This document shows positions 9,217-20,327 of a DNA stretch of 64,000 bases, one piece after another (positions within the stretch are counted from its first letter, which is position 1; each line of letters opens with the position of its first letter). A program made the translations under genes and the position numbers. Below the pieces are notes generated by a model that saw only the letters and a list, made by a program, of their open reading frames with translations, was not told the DNA's origin and ran no database searches. The stretch covers positions 17,070,362 to 17,134,361 of the forward strand of contig CM017564.1 of assembly GCA_007844125.1 (NCBI GenBank), written 5' to 3'. This DNA is from Sinonovacula constricta (taxonomy: Eukaryota; Mollusca; Bivalvia; Cardiida; Solecurtidae).

Positions 9217-10560
9217 ATAGTTGCAGCATTAATCAAACGTATGACAAAACCATATAAACTAGTAATACAAAAAGGATCGCCCACTTTTCAGACATTATAG
9301 TTGAAACAGGGTGTAGTATATAATACACAAAGCTAGAAATTGTTATGACGTAAAGCAGATTTTAGACACACTTTGTCATTAGTTTAATCATGCAAAACAA
9401 AAATTACAACAAATTCGTGCAATATAACATAGTCTCTGTTATGCCGTTCTGTAACACAGTAAATTATAATACTCATTTCTAATGTGCAGCTTTTACACAC
9501 AAACAAGTTAACTATATGTATAAACACGTTTAAACAATTTATGTTTTTAAAAGAAATAAAAACAAGACATAAACACATTAACAAGTTAATATTCAGTCTA
9601 AGAACGGTTTGTAAATATAACCATTTGTCTACTTCAGCATTATGCGTATTAGTAGATGTACAACAAGAAATGACAGTAAGGCACTACAAAACGTTCAGCC
9701 CAGATAAATGTTCAATACTGCGTGTTTCAATGGGGTATTTCTGTAACGATTTTAATAAATGCCACCCTAGGTAGAAAACAAATCATCTAGAAATGCTCAA
9801 ATTACATACCAGTGTTCAATAGTGAGCTATATTATGTTTATTAGGTTTATCGTCCCACCAACTGTATTCCAGTTATCTGGAGGCGGTGTTCACTTGAAGC
9901 AGACATATTTTTATAGGTTCACAATATCTAAAAAAACATTCACTGATCAAATGTATTTACGAAAAAACTATCATATGCATCAATCATACATATTATATTT
10001 TAATAAGACATCTAAGTACAAGTTAAACAGATTTTTTCCCTACGACAAATCATAAACGGATTGGATTGTCATTTGCAGAGTTTTATGTTCCTATGTTGAA
10101 AATGTTTTAAATGTCTCAGAAGTCATTTTGACATGTGTTTAGTCTTGCAATATATAAAAATAACCGAGGAGAGAATTTGGAAATAAATCAATGAGATTAA
10201 TTCGAAAACGTTTTAACCCATCAGGGTAATGTGACATGGGGAAAGGGAAATCGTTTAAAGTTTCCAAACCTGCAATTTCAAAGCACAATTCTAACAACCA
10301 CTACTAAGACTAGACTTTCTGTAAAGAGAAAACAACAGTTATAATTTAAAAAGGAAATCAGCTGGACATACTGGATCGTTTAAACCCGGATTTAATTGAG
10401 ACACATTCACGCACTTCGTGAAGATTTTTTCTGAGACAGACACTCTAGATGACATCTCATTGTGATAGTAGAACTAACATCAATCATCGGCTTCGGAGAA
10501 GAAAGGTTATACCGAAAAAAACATTCTAAGAGGGCGTGAATCAGTCTTGACAGTGATGTA
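9217..10560. other. AT-rich interval, no gene seen
   Basis: It has short ORFs only, none with recognisable domains or paired splice sites. Nothing supported is seen until the 3' end of the endonuclease ORF at 10568. Confidence 0.5.
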
Positions 10561-10567
10561 TACTTTA

Positions 10568-11797
10568 CTATGCCAATGTATTACACCCAAGTTCAAAAAC
10601 AAGTGCACAGTGACAATCAGAGAACTTATTGTGTGTGGTCACATCTTTCACCTCAAATGATTTAAAGAGTTCCAAACACGTGTCAGTTGCAATTAGATAG
10701 TCGATAACTGATCCTTTGCTATTTTTCCTTTGTGTGCATGTGATTTGCCCTTTACCTTTGTCACTAAATAAGCGACCATTTAAAATGAATAAGTGTTCTT
10801 TTTGGCATAGTTCTGAAATTAAGCGTTTTCCATAATAGCATGGGTAATTTTTATCTAGAGATGATCTGTCTAGTGGAATGGACAGCCGTTTAAAAATGTT
10901 GCAGGTATTCATAAACCATTCCATTGAAGCATCGTTTACCTTGTAATCTTCGAGCGTACCAGTATAGCAGTTAAAATCTCCAGTTAATATAACATGCTTA
11001 AAAGAACTGCAATAACATTGCACTTCACGTTCAAAATCCTCCATCATGTTTGCCTTATCAAACTGGTCTCCAGGCGGAATATATACTGCTCCTAGTACCA
11101 CAGTTTTGTTGAAAGTTGGAAAAACGTTTTTTATTTTTAACCACGAGACATAGTCACATTTACCGTCAAGTACTTCAACATTTTCTTTGATTTTTGAATG
11201 AACGTATATACAAATACCTCCTGATCTCCGGCCTGTATCGGGTCTGCATTTTAAAAAATGTTTATATCCTTTAACTTTCAATTTGTCACCATCAGTCTCA
11301 TAAGCGTTAATTTCTGTAAGGCACAGAATTTCGTGCTGCTTAATAAATTCGGTAAATGGCTGGTTTCTTAAGCGTGATTCCAAACCATTTACGTTAAGAG
11401 AACACACTTTAATTTTTGATTGTTGTTCAAAATTGCATGATATTCTTATGGATTCTAAGACACTACGATCTACATTTACATAAATAGTATTAATAGTAAT
11501 GTCCTGATAAAGCCTGGCGAGAGACTGACAAGAGTTTGTTACTGCTTCAGCGTTACTTAACGAATCTTCTATTGTATTTGATGCTATCTCATGTTGCCAT
11601 CCTTCCAACTTTTTTTCGTTTTCTTCTACGTGCTTGTTAACCTTGCAAAGTATTTCTAACTCGAGTTGCATTAATCTATTGTTTACATCTTCCCGAAACT
11701 GATTAATTATATCCATTGTCATATCTAGAGATTTTTCATTTAATGACCGACTAGCATCTACAGCCTGCTGACATCGCTCCTTTAACTGGGTGTGCAT
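10568..11797 (-). CDS. LINE-type endonuclease (EEP) ORF with N-terminal coiled coil
   Basis: A 409-residue uninterrupted ORF. Residues about 1-100 are helical and heptad-like; about 125-405 form an endonuclease/exonuclease/phosphatase domain. Visible motifs are SLNVNGL, LTEINAYE (catalytic Glu), GGICIYV, GAVYIPP, LTGDFNCYTG (Asp/Asn), SVIDYLIAT (Asp) and SDCHCAL (Asp/His). In non-LTR retrotransposons this domain nicks target DNA for reverse transcription. No reverse transcriptase follows on the minus strand below 10568, so the piece is either a 3'-deleted LINE ORF2 or a standalone domesticated EEP protein. The sequence style resembles bivalve CR1/L2-like elements; an RT remnant of that style lies at 45.2 kb. 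Its intactness is notable among so many broken elements. Confidence 0.72.
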   Translation of the reverse strand: MHTQLKERCQQAVDASRSLNEKSLDMTMDIINQFREDVNNRLMQLELEILCKVNKHVEENEKKLEGWQHEIASNTIEDSLSNAEAVTNSCQSLARLYQDITINTIYVNVDRSVLESIRISCNFEQQSKIKVCSLNVNGLESRLRNQPFTEFIKQHEILCLTEINAYETDGDKLKVKGYKHFLKCRPDTGRRSGGICIYVHSKIKENVEVLDGKCDYVSWLKIKNVFPTFNKTVVLGAVYIPPGDQFDKANMMEDFEREVQCYCSSFKHVILTGDFNCYTGTLEDYKVNDASMEWFMNTCNIFKRLSIPLDRSSLDKNYPCYYGKRLISELCQKEHLFILNGRLFSDKGKGQITCTQRKNSKGSVIDYLIATDTCLELFKSFEVKDVTTHNKFSDCHCALVFELGCNTLA

Positions 11798-11829
11798 ATT
11801 TGCTTCTTCCCTTCCATCCAGTGTTTGTC

Positions 11830-13187
11830 CGGGCTAAATTGAAGATAAAATAAAAACACATCGTCATAAATTGTGTCACTTAAATAAATAAATCCGACAT
11901 GTATAATAAGATATTTCTTATTTAATATAAAAGAGAGGTTTGTATTATCTGGTCATGCCAAACAAACTTTACATAGACATCTACAGACGCTGTACCTTCA
12001 CTTATGAATGGTTAAATGTTTTATTTAATTATATTTTAGAAATATATTCTAATCACATTTTGTAAAACGTATATTTATGACGACATAAAGAGTCTATTAC
12101 AAAGATAAAAAACAATTTTGAAAGATGACAATTACAAAAATGTGGGTGATTTTATGTCATTTTCCAATTTTTGTTACGAAAAGCAAATTGTAACGTGTCC
12201 AACTGACCTGGCTATGCTCAAGTCACGAAAATCAACAAATCCCTACTGAAAGTGGCACAATCTGATCATATGTAACACCTCCTTAGTCTTCCTAAGTTAA
12301 TATGTGTATTTTTGGTATATGGGTAAGTGTGTATGTATGTACAGTTGGCACTCATAGTCTTGACTTTGATCGGTCAAACGTAAAACGCTCGGCCTAAGAA
12401 ATTTTCGTTACGTAATTACAGACCACAATTATCGGATCCTGAAAGTATTCGATGCTAGTCAAAATTGGTGAAAAAAATATAATCGAATTCTTTCAGTGCT
12501 CTTTCTGTTATCATTTGCGATTTTAAAATAGATACTAGATTAGAAGTTAAAATTTAATTTACAGATATTTTTTGCAGAACAAATCAAAATATTTTTCATT
12601 TTGGAGCATGACCCTAGCCTTAATTCCTTGTCAGCCATTTTGTACATCCGCAAATATGACATCGTGATATTAACTAACGCAAGGGTCAACAAAAACCACA
12701 AAAAGGAGCCACCAGTTCAAGTAATTTTCTTATATTATATACAGACAATACCGGAGTAAGGTCATGTTTTAAATCAATCCATCTGGATAAATAGAGCTGA
12801 AAGATGCCGGTGAAAAGTGAAAAACAAATAGTTTATATCAAATGTATTTTTTAAGGACTTTACATGAAATAAGAATATCTGTAGTTAAGATTCAGATTTT
12901 TAGAAAAACGCAGCACATGTCCCAGCTTATCTTTCATTCCTTTTGATGATTCTCGGATTTGATAAGTCGTTAAATTTCGATAAAACAGCACATATTGATG
13001 TACAATGTACACTGCTTCCATTTAAGGTAAAAATCGTAACGTCAAAGACGTTGTTTAGAGAGAAAACGCATAAAAAATATGCTTTGATGTAAAATACATT
13101 GTAAATTATAGGAAACCAGAACAACAAAAAAGCTTTTACACTGCGGTTTTCAGTGACTAAATTCTTTAAAATGACAAAGACTATATC
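11830..13187. other. AT-rich interval, no gene seen
   Basis: No ORF with recognisable similarity and no convincing exon was found between the EEP ORF and the TTAA terminus at 13188. Confidence 0.5.
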
Positions 13188-14075
13188 TTAAGGTAGAATA
13201 CCTGTAATGGGCATTTTTTTTTAAATCATAAATATATTTATACCATGGAGAAGTATACCACCTGATTGACTTATGTGCACATTTTCATAAAGTTTTGCCG
13301 TAAAAAACATTGTTTTCGGCAATTTTGCATTTTTACTCCTCTCGGCCAAAACTGTCTAGGTAAAATCAGGACATGGGAGCAATAAATACAAGTGAAATTT
13401 TGATTTCTTGATTTTTCATCATATAATTTAAGTTTATTTGATTCAGAGATGATCATTTATAAAAGAGAAAATTAAGACAATGAAAGTTGTGCAAGCAAAT
13501 TTTATTTTTTGAACATAAATTATGACACAATGCCATTAAAATCAACACAAAAATAATGATAAGTTTTGACCACTGGACATGTTGGGGCATTAAAGTTATG
13601 CTTTTAGAAATTGTTTTTGTTATGTTCTTAATAAACTGGGCAAACTTCATGACATGTTTCCATGTGATCTTTTTAGAAAATAGCCATCTTAATGTTATAG
13701 TGTCCACAATTTCTAAGACAAAATATATTTAAAAATGTCTATTTCACATTCCTAATCATCACAACACCAAAATAGGTTAAAAATCAAATCACACAAACAA
13801 ATGGTTAAATCTTTACATGTAACTTTCCAGCAATCTAAACATGATAATAAAAAAGGTTAATGGACACTATTTGAACACTGTGTATCAAACCTATTGTTAG
13901 AGTTAGATAATGCTTCTATGAAATCAATACAATTAATCAAAATTAACATTTTTAAAGTGTCAATAAGATGTAGTTTACATAAAAAATGACAAGTTTTTAA
14001 CTCATGGTTCATATTTTTATAACATATTCGATAACTTCAAAAACGAAGCAAGTGTTCATCACAAACCACTACACA

Positions 14076-14173
14076 TCACTTTGTGAAATATGCTGCCATT
14101 TTTGGAATGACTTCATCCAAGACCTTTTTGACATTTGTCAACCTTGGTGCACCATCTGAATTCTTATTGGTGA
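14076..14173 (-). pseudogene. DEDDh exonuclease gene, C-terminal part (3' of LINE insertion)
   Basis: On the minus strand this reads TNKNSDGAPRLTNVKKVLDE and continues to AAYFTK and a TGA at 14078-14076. It continues the reading that stops at DIFTNK at about 19056 on the other side of the LINE. The shared CTTATTGGTGA is the target-site duplication and encodes the repeated TNK. Such C-termini (KVL.....YF.K) follow the exonuclease domain in many lophotrochozoan DEDDh proteins known to me. Confidence 0.6.
14163..14173 (+). repeat. Target-site duplication of the LINE, left copy
   Basis: CTTATTGGTGA is identical to 19055-19065. It lies between the exonuclease C-terminus and the first base of LINE sequence. 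Confidence 0.85.
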
Positions 14174-15115
14174 TCTTTCTGGACTTTCGGAGGAGGAGAT
14201 CCTGACAGAACTCGCACCACAAGGTGTGAGTGGTGTCAGGAGGATTTCCTTCTCCAAGGAAGGCCGCAGGATTCCCACCAATACATTAGTTTTAACTTTC
14301 AACAACCCAAAACTTCCATCAACAATCAAAGTCGGTTATCTTCTGGTCAAAATTCAAGTCTACATTCCAAATCCATTACGCTGTTTTGAATGTCAGAAAT
14401 TTGGTCACCATGAGTCTAATTGTACAAATGATAATACTGCGGACGATGCAGTGAACCCGGTCACACCCCAAACTTTAAGTGTGAAGCTGAACCGAAGTGT
14501 CCAAATTGCTCCGGACCTCACGAAAGTAGGTCCAGAGATTGCCCAACTAGGAAATTCGAGAAAGAGGTGCTTAAAATAAAATACACCCTCAACATCTCAT
14601 TTCCAGAAGCGCGTAAATCAGTGCAAGAGAAACAGAAATCTGTCTCTTCCAAAACATCTTACGCTGCAATTACAAAATCAAACACTTCGGTTCGCCAGGA
14701 CAATTCGACTCAATATGAAATACTCTCTGGTGACCAAGTCTCTGACAAAATAATAATTCCCACAAAATTCAAAAACACAGAGTCTTCTGGAATTACAAAA
14801 ACTACCCCACCAAAACCAACTTCTACACAATCTTCTAAACCTACCTCTCACAACCTACCAAATCCGCTTCTACCCAATCTTCAGAGCCTACTTCAAAGCA
14901 GACGAAGGAAGGAAAAAAAGCTGCCGCAATGGCAAAAGTTTCAAGAGAAACTACAAGCCCTTTCGGGAAAACAAGAGGACCTAGTCCTCCTAATTCCCGT
15001 GAGAAGAGAGTTGGCCGGTCCAACTCTCTCAATAGATTTGATTGTCTGATGGAGACAGATTCTCCACCAGACAAGTACAAAGCATTAAGGTCACCAGTTA
15101 AAGCTCCAACATAAC
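14174..15115 (+). pseudogene. LINE ORF1 (gag-like, CCHC zinc knuckles), 5'-truncated and frameshifted
   Basis: The frame entering at GLSEEEILTELAPQGVSGV leads through RIPTNTLVLTF and IPNPLRCFECQKFGHHESNC, the first CCHC knuckle. A one-base loss near 14435 shifts the frame. Knuckles two (CGRCSEPGHTPNFKC) and three (CPNCSGPHESRSRDC) then follow in the next frame with LNISFPEARKSV. A second shift near 14850-14900 leads to the C-terminal LNRFDCLMETDSPPDKY and a stop at 15115. ORF1 proteins of Jockey-type LINEs bind element RNA in the ribonucleoprotein particle. The RNA-binding N-terminus is missing because of 5' truncation. ORF2 begins about 30 nt downstream. Confidence 0.85.
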
Positions 15116-15144
15116 CCATTTTAAATACCACTTACATTAATCCC

Positions 15145-18100
15145 ATGAACAACAAAATAGTGCAATGGAATTGTCGGGGCCTTAGAGCCAATTTTAATGA
15201 AATTTTACTTTTATTGACCACTTTCAACCCTGCCATGCTATGCCTTCAGGAGACATTTCTGAAGGAAAGTGATAATATTGACTTTAAATGTTATTCTATA
15301 TATAATCACGTTCGTACAATGTGTGATAGGGCGTCTGGAGGATCGACAATACTTGTTAACTCCAAACTGCCACATTCAAAAATTAAACTTAATACTGATT
15401 TACAGGCTGTTGCCATTCGTGTAACAGTCCATAAAGTCATTACAGTTTGCTCTGTTTACCTTCCACCTAATTCAGACACTCCAAAATCAAAATTAGATGA
15501 TTTAATAAACCAATTACCGTCCCCTTATATTCTTGTAGGGGATTTTAATGGACATAGCCCATTATGGGGATGTTCCGATTATAATAATATGGGTAAAACG
15601 TTAGAGGACTTTATTGCCCAAAATGATATATGCCTAATGAATAATAAAAAGGCAACTTACTTACATCCTGCTTCAGGACATTATTCATCTCTTGACCTTT
15701 CTTTGTGTCACCCTTCTATATATCTTGATTATAGTTGGGATGTACATGACGATTTATGTGGAAGTGATCATTTTCCTGTAATATTAACCAACGATTCTGT
15801 CAACTTAAATGACAATAATACTTATTGGAGAATGAACAGAGCAAATTGGGAATTATTCTCACTATTTTGTACTGAAGAATTGACTATTTCAACATTTGAG
15901 AATGCTGATGATAAAATACATTCATTCTCAACAATTCTTCATAGCATAGCAGAAAAGTGTATACCTAAGACCACGACAAAGTCAAAGCGTAACAAACCTT
16001 GGTTTAATGATGAATGCAAACAATACATTAGAAAACGTAGAGTGGCACTTAAGAAATTTAATATTCGTCCTACTACTGCTTATTTAAACAATGTCAAAAA
16101 TGAAAGAGCAAAGAGTAGGCGGATCATTAAACAAGCCAAAAGAACATCTTGGCAGAAATTTGTTTCTAGTATAACCAGCAAAACTTCGGTCAAAAATGTC
16201 TGGTCAGCCATAAGAAAAATCAGCGGCAAATATTCTTCAGCAACATTAAACCATTTAAAATCTAATAACTCGATAATAACAAACAAAAAAGAAATTTCAG
16301 ACACTCTTGCTAAAAATTTTGCAAAAAATTCGTCTTCCGACAATTACTCGAAAGAATTTCAAAATGTAAAGAATCGGGTTGAGAAAAGTAAAATCAATTT
16401 TAATTCAAACAATAATAAAGATTACAACCAACCCTTTTCCCTAAGAGAACTTACGGAAGCATTGAACAAATCTCATGATACCGCTGCTGGACCTGATGAT
16501 ATTCCTTATCAATTTTTAAAACACCTGCCGCATACATCGTTAAATTTGCTTTTGTCTATTTATAATGAAATCTGGTTTTCCGGACAAGTTCCGAATTCGT
16601 GGAAAAATGCATTCGTCATTCCTATACCTAAACAGGGAAAGGATCCAACAGATCCTTCAAGTTACAGACCTATTGCTTTGACTAGTTGTATTTGTAAAAC
16701 TTTAGAACGGATGATAAATAATAGACTCGTTTGGTATCTTGAATCAAATAATTTACTCACAGAATTTCAAAGTGGGTTCAGAAACCAACGCAGTACACTC
16801 GATCATCTCGTTCGATTTGAAACTTGTATACGCGATGCCTTTATCAAGAAAGAACACCTCGTAGCGGTGTTCTTTGACCTTGAAAAGGCATACGATACAA
16901 CATGGAAACATGGGATTTTGAAAGATTTAGGTGACCTTGGTCTCAAGGGTCGTTTACCCACATTTATTAACAGTTTTCTTTCTGACAGAAATTTTCAAGT
17001 TAAAATTGGGTCTACTTTGTCTTCTGTTCATAAACAGGAACAAGGTGTCCCTCAGGGTAGTATATTGTCAGTTACTCTCTTTAACATCAAAATAAATAAC
17101 ATTGTAAAAACCCTAAATAATGGCGTAGATTGTTCAATATATGTGGACGATTTCCTTATATGTTATCGTTCTAAAAATATGAATACTATAGAAAGGCAAT
17201 TACAACAATGCCTCAACAAATTACAAACTTGGAGTAACAACAATGGTTTTAAATTTTCACCCACCAAAACAAACTGCGTACATTTCTGTCAGAAAAGAAC
17301 TTTGCACAACGACCCTGAGTTATTTCTTAACAACACTCGTATTCCTGTCGTCAAGGAAACGAAATTTCTTGGTGTCATATTTGACAGTAAATTATCTTTT
17401 ATACCGCATATTGAATATGTAAAATATGTAAAATCTAAATGTCTTAAATCTCTTAACCTGTTGAAAGTTTTATAGCATACCGACTGGGGAGCTGATAGAA
17501 AAGTTTTATTGCAACTTTATAGATCACTAGTTAGATCGAAATTAGATTACGGTAGCATTGTTTACGGTTCTGCCAGATCATATCTCCAGATGCTAGACGT
17601 TGTCCACAACCAGGGACTCCGTCTGGCCCTTGGAGCTTTCAGGACCTCTCCTGTAGAAAGCCTTTACGTTGAAGCTAATGAGCCATCATTATACCTTAGA
17701 CGAGAGAAACTTGCGCTTCAGTTCATAACAAAAGTCAAGTCTAATCCTAAAAATCCAGCACATAGTGTTATTTTCAATCCTAAATATGAACTACGATCGT
17801 AAACCAAAGGCAATTAAACCTTTTGGTTTGCGAATGTTAGAGATCGTACACTCATCACACGTTAATTTAAATCAAATTATGGAAAATAATATCTTGGAAT
17901 TACCACCATGGCAACTGAAAACTCCCGAAGTCGATTTAACTCTCTGTACAAATAATAAGTCAAAAACAGACCCTCTCGTACTTCGCTCAAATTTTAACGA
18001 ACTGCGCGACAAGAAATACTCTAACTACTTTGAAATATATACTGATGGCTCAAAAGCTGATTCATATGTCGGCTGTGCTTCCGTAAGTAAAATTCATTGT

Positions 18101-18826
18101 TTTAAACAAAAACTACCATCCGACTCGTCCATTTTTACAGCCGAAATTCAGGCTGCTAACCTTTCACTTGATTTCATCTCAAATCATCCTGGCGATAAAT
18201 TTGTAATGTTTACTGACTCTTTGTCGGTATTACAGTCTATTAAAAATCTCAATTTTTCAAACCCCCTCATTAGAGGGTTACTTTTAACACTTAATGAAGT
18301 TTCTCTTAATAAGAATATTGTTTTCTGTTGGCTACCTAGTCATGTAGGCATCCGAGGAAACGAGGATGCAGATAAGAGTGCAAAATCTGCCTCAGCCCTT
18401 ACTGAGGCAGATCTTTGCATCCCCCACACAGATTTGAAACCACTTATCAATCGATATATTTTAACCAAATGGCAAACAAGTTGGGATAATACTGTTTATA
18501 ACAAATTACACGCCATTAAACCTATCGTCGGTGCCAATATCTCTACTTGCAGAGAAAGTAGGCGGGAAGACGTAGCTCTTACCCGCTGTCGCATTGGACA
18601 TACTAGACTAACTCATTTATATCTCTTAAAGAGAGATGTTCAACCTGAATGTGTTCCTTGCCAGGAACCACTGACAGTTAGTCATATTTTATTACATTGT
18701 ATTGACACAGGCCATATTCGGTCTAAATATTTTAATGTCAACAATATACACGAACTATTTAAGACGGTATCCGATACTACGCTTGTTTGTTTTCTGAACG
18801 AGATTGGTATTCTTAATAAGTTATAA
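15145..18826 (+). pseudogene. LINE ORF2: EEP endonuclease, reverse transcriptase, RNase H
   Basis: The EEP domain (about residues 1-220) shows WNCRGLRA, CLQET, LVGDFNGHSPLWG and GSDHFPV. The RT (about 430-720) shows YRPIALTSCICKTLERM, FFDLEKAYD, QGVPQGSILS, the catalytic YVDDFLIC and KFLGVIFDSKLSF. A TAG at 17473-17475 interrupts the frame, which resumes unchanged to about 17790. A one-base shift there leads to RNase H (EIYTDGSKAD, TAEIQAA, FTDSLSVLQSI, WLPSHVGIRGNEDADK) and a final Cys/His segment (CVPCQEPLTVSHILLHC), ending at 18826. The domain order and the RNase H fit the Jockey/I group. The catalytic residues are present, so only the stop and the shift disable it. Confidence 0.93.
18387..18412 (+). 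other. Perfect 9-bp hairpin inside ORF2
   Basis: CTGCCTCAG and CTGAGGCAG flank a short loop in the RNase H-coding part. The stem loses one pair in the second copy (44.1 kb), so it is probably incidental. Confidence 0.3.
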
Positions 18827-19054
18827 ATTTTTACTGTTTATTTTGCTAACGTTATACATTTTTACTGTTTAATGTATTAACTTGTTTACAATTATATTTC
18901 ACATTATTTTAACCTTATAGATTTTTATATTTCTACTTATATAGTTAGATTTTAAGCTGATTATATTCAGCTCACGTTAAACTTAACTGTATTCGGCGCC
19001 GTATGACCTATATACAGTGTCGGTGTGCCGTAAAACCCAAACAACAAACAACAA

Positions 19055-19065
19055 CTTATTGGTGA
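19055..19065 (+). repeat. Target-site duplication of the LINE, right copy
   Basis: CTTATTGGTGA directly follows the LINE tail CCCAAACAACAAACAACAA. It is identical to the left copy at 14163-14173. Confidence 0.85.
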
Positions 19066-19765
19066 ATATATCCCTTAGACCATCTTCGCCAAATCTCCTG
19101 TATAAGGTATTCAGATGGTAAATATTCAGTCCCGAGCCAGCGATATTTTCAGCTGTTCTTACACACACCGGATGATACAAGGCATTTTATAGATGGGAGG
19201 TTCTTGTTCTTTTCTCAATTAAACAACATGGAGTTGTAGACATCTTAAGGTGGATAGCTATAACCAAGTAATTCTTTTGATGACAACTGAGTGTGTAGAT
19301 ATTTCAAGGATGTGACATCTGCTATGGCATTATGCGCCTCATAGGTGATTCCAAGAAGATTTGACACAAGATCTTCTTGCTTATGAGAACCCTTGGCGGC
19401 AAAGTTTCCAAAATATTGAAAGGGAATCAATCATTCTGACACAGCATTCTAAACCATCTTTCAGTTTGCTGACTGACTGAAAGCTATTTATCAGTATAGG
19501 GAAGTCAAACCGACGTCGAATGTGTGCCGCCAGTACAGTTTGGAAACTTAGCCAATTACAAAAGTGGTACAGAGAATTGTCCAATTCCTTGCTGCAACTT
19601 GCTTTCCGTGCACTGTCATTTGACTGTCTGACGCTCTAATCTCAGTAATTCTCTCAGCATCAGGTGCAATATGGCTGGTGGGTAAAACATACTGGTTGAA
19701 AGTGGCACCAGTGCTGAAAGCTGATGCTGCTATTTGGAGTAAATCTGGTAATTGTCCACAACGAA
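19055..19765 (-). pseudogene. DEDDh (DnaQ/PML-C-like) exonuclease, main part, frameshifted
   Basis: An acceptor TTTTTTACAG precedes 19765. The reading then shows LLQIAA, TFNQYVLPT and MTVHGKQV, the typical first half of a DEDDh 3'-5' exonuclease. A change of frame near 19570 leads to RRRFDFPILINSF and IDSLSIFWKL. Another near 19405 leads to EDLVSNLLG and AHNAIADV, which holds the His and Asp of the last catalytic motif. A third frame carries IAGSGLNIYHLNTLYRR and GEDGLRDIFTNK. The first Asp-x-Glu motif would lie on an upstream exon not identified here. At least three frame changes and a LINE insertion at its 3' end show it is dead. The family is animal PML-C-like or PolC-type exonucleases acting on nucleic acid 3' ends. 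Confidence 0.68.
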
Positions 19766-20053
19766 CTGTAAAAAATTGAATTGATAATTGATGTATAAGA
19801 CAAAGGCCAATGTAAAAACACTAACGTATGGTAGGTTGGTTTGAAGACCTCACATTCATATGCCGACTGAGATTTGACCACACCGAAGGAGCTAACAAAT
19901 GCCAGTTTAGATCTTTAGCAATATATAGCATCAATATATAGCTACAATGTATAGCTTTTCATGGTGGAGAAAGAGAAATTTATGTTGAAAAGCAGCATGG
20001 TGTCTTGTCGTTGGTTAGACAGATGAAAAGAATACTAGTTGATCCCAGGAATC

Positions 20054-20192
20054 AAATATTTAGACCGAATATGGCCTGTGTCAATACAATGTAATAAAAT
20101 ATGACTAACTGTCAGTGGTTCCTGGCAAGGAACACATTCAGGTTGAACATCTCTCTTTAAGAGATATAAATGAGTTAGTCTAGTATGTCCAA
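20054..20192 (-). mobile_element. 139-bp inverted fragment identical to LINE ORF2
   Basis: The reverse complement of this stretch is identical, base for base over 139 bp by my reading, to 18594-18732 in ORF2 (the segment encoding CVPCQEPLTVSHILLHC). It has neither the LINE 3' end nor an obvious target-site duplication, so ordinary retrotransposition does not explain it. Confidence 0.8.
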
Positions 20193-20327
20193 GACGGGTA
20201 AACATGGTTACTTAAAAGTTTGTATTCGATCGACATTTACGTATGACTACGTATTCAACCGGAAGTTAGCGAATTCGGCCGAATTAGCACGAATTCGCCC
20301 GAACTCAATACGGGTATTCTACCTTAA

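Larger units (their letters stand above)
14174..19054 (+). mobile_element. Jockey-superfamily (Nimb-like) LINE, nearly full ORFs, 5'-truncated
   Basis: A 4.88-kb plus-strand non-LTR retrotransposon bounded by an 11-bp target-site duplication. It carries a gag-like ORF1 (three CCHC knuckles) and an ORF2 with EEP endonuclease, reverse transcriptase, RNase H and a C-terminal Cys/His region. The 3' UTR ends TTCGGCGCCGTATGACC, then TGTCGGTGTGCCGTAAAACCC and an (AAACAAC)-like tail. The 5' end begins inside ORF1, so it is truncated. Two ORF1 frameshifts, one ORF2 stop and one ORF2 frameshift make it inactive. It sits inside the exonuclease pseudogene. Confidence 0.93.
13188..20327. mobile_element. 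Candidate TTAA-flanked TIR element enclosing a decayed exonuclease gene
   Basis: TTAA at 13188-13191 is followed by GGTAGAATACCTGTAATGGG. The inverse complement, GGTAGAATACCCGTATTGAG, ends at 20323 and is followed by TTAA at 20324-20327. Eleven terminal bases are identical and about 16 of the first 20 match. TTAA target duplications are typical of piggyBac and Kolobok superfamilies. Removing the 4.9-kb LINE that landed inside leaves about 2.25 kb holding a minus-strand DEDDh exonuclease relic. No transposase is recognised, so this may be non-autonomous, or the inverted repeat may be chance or an unrelated repeat. Confidence 0.4.
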
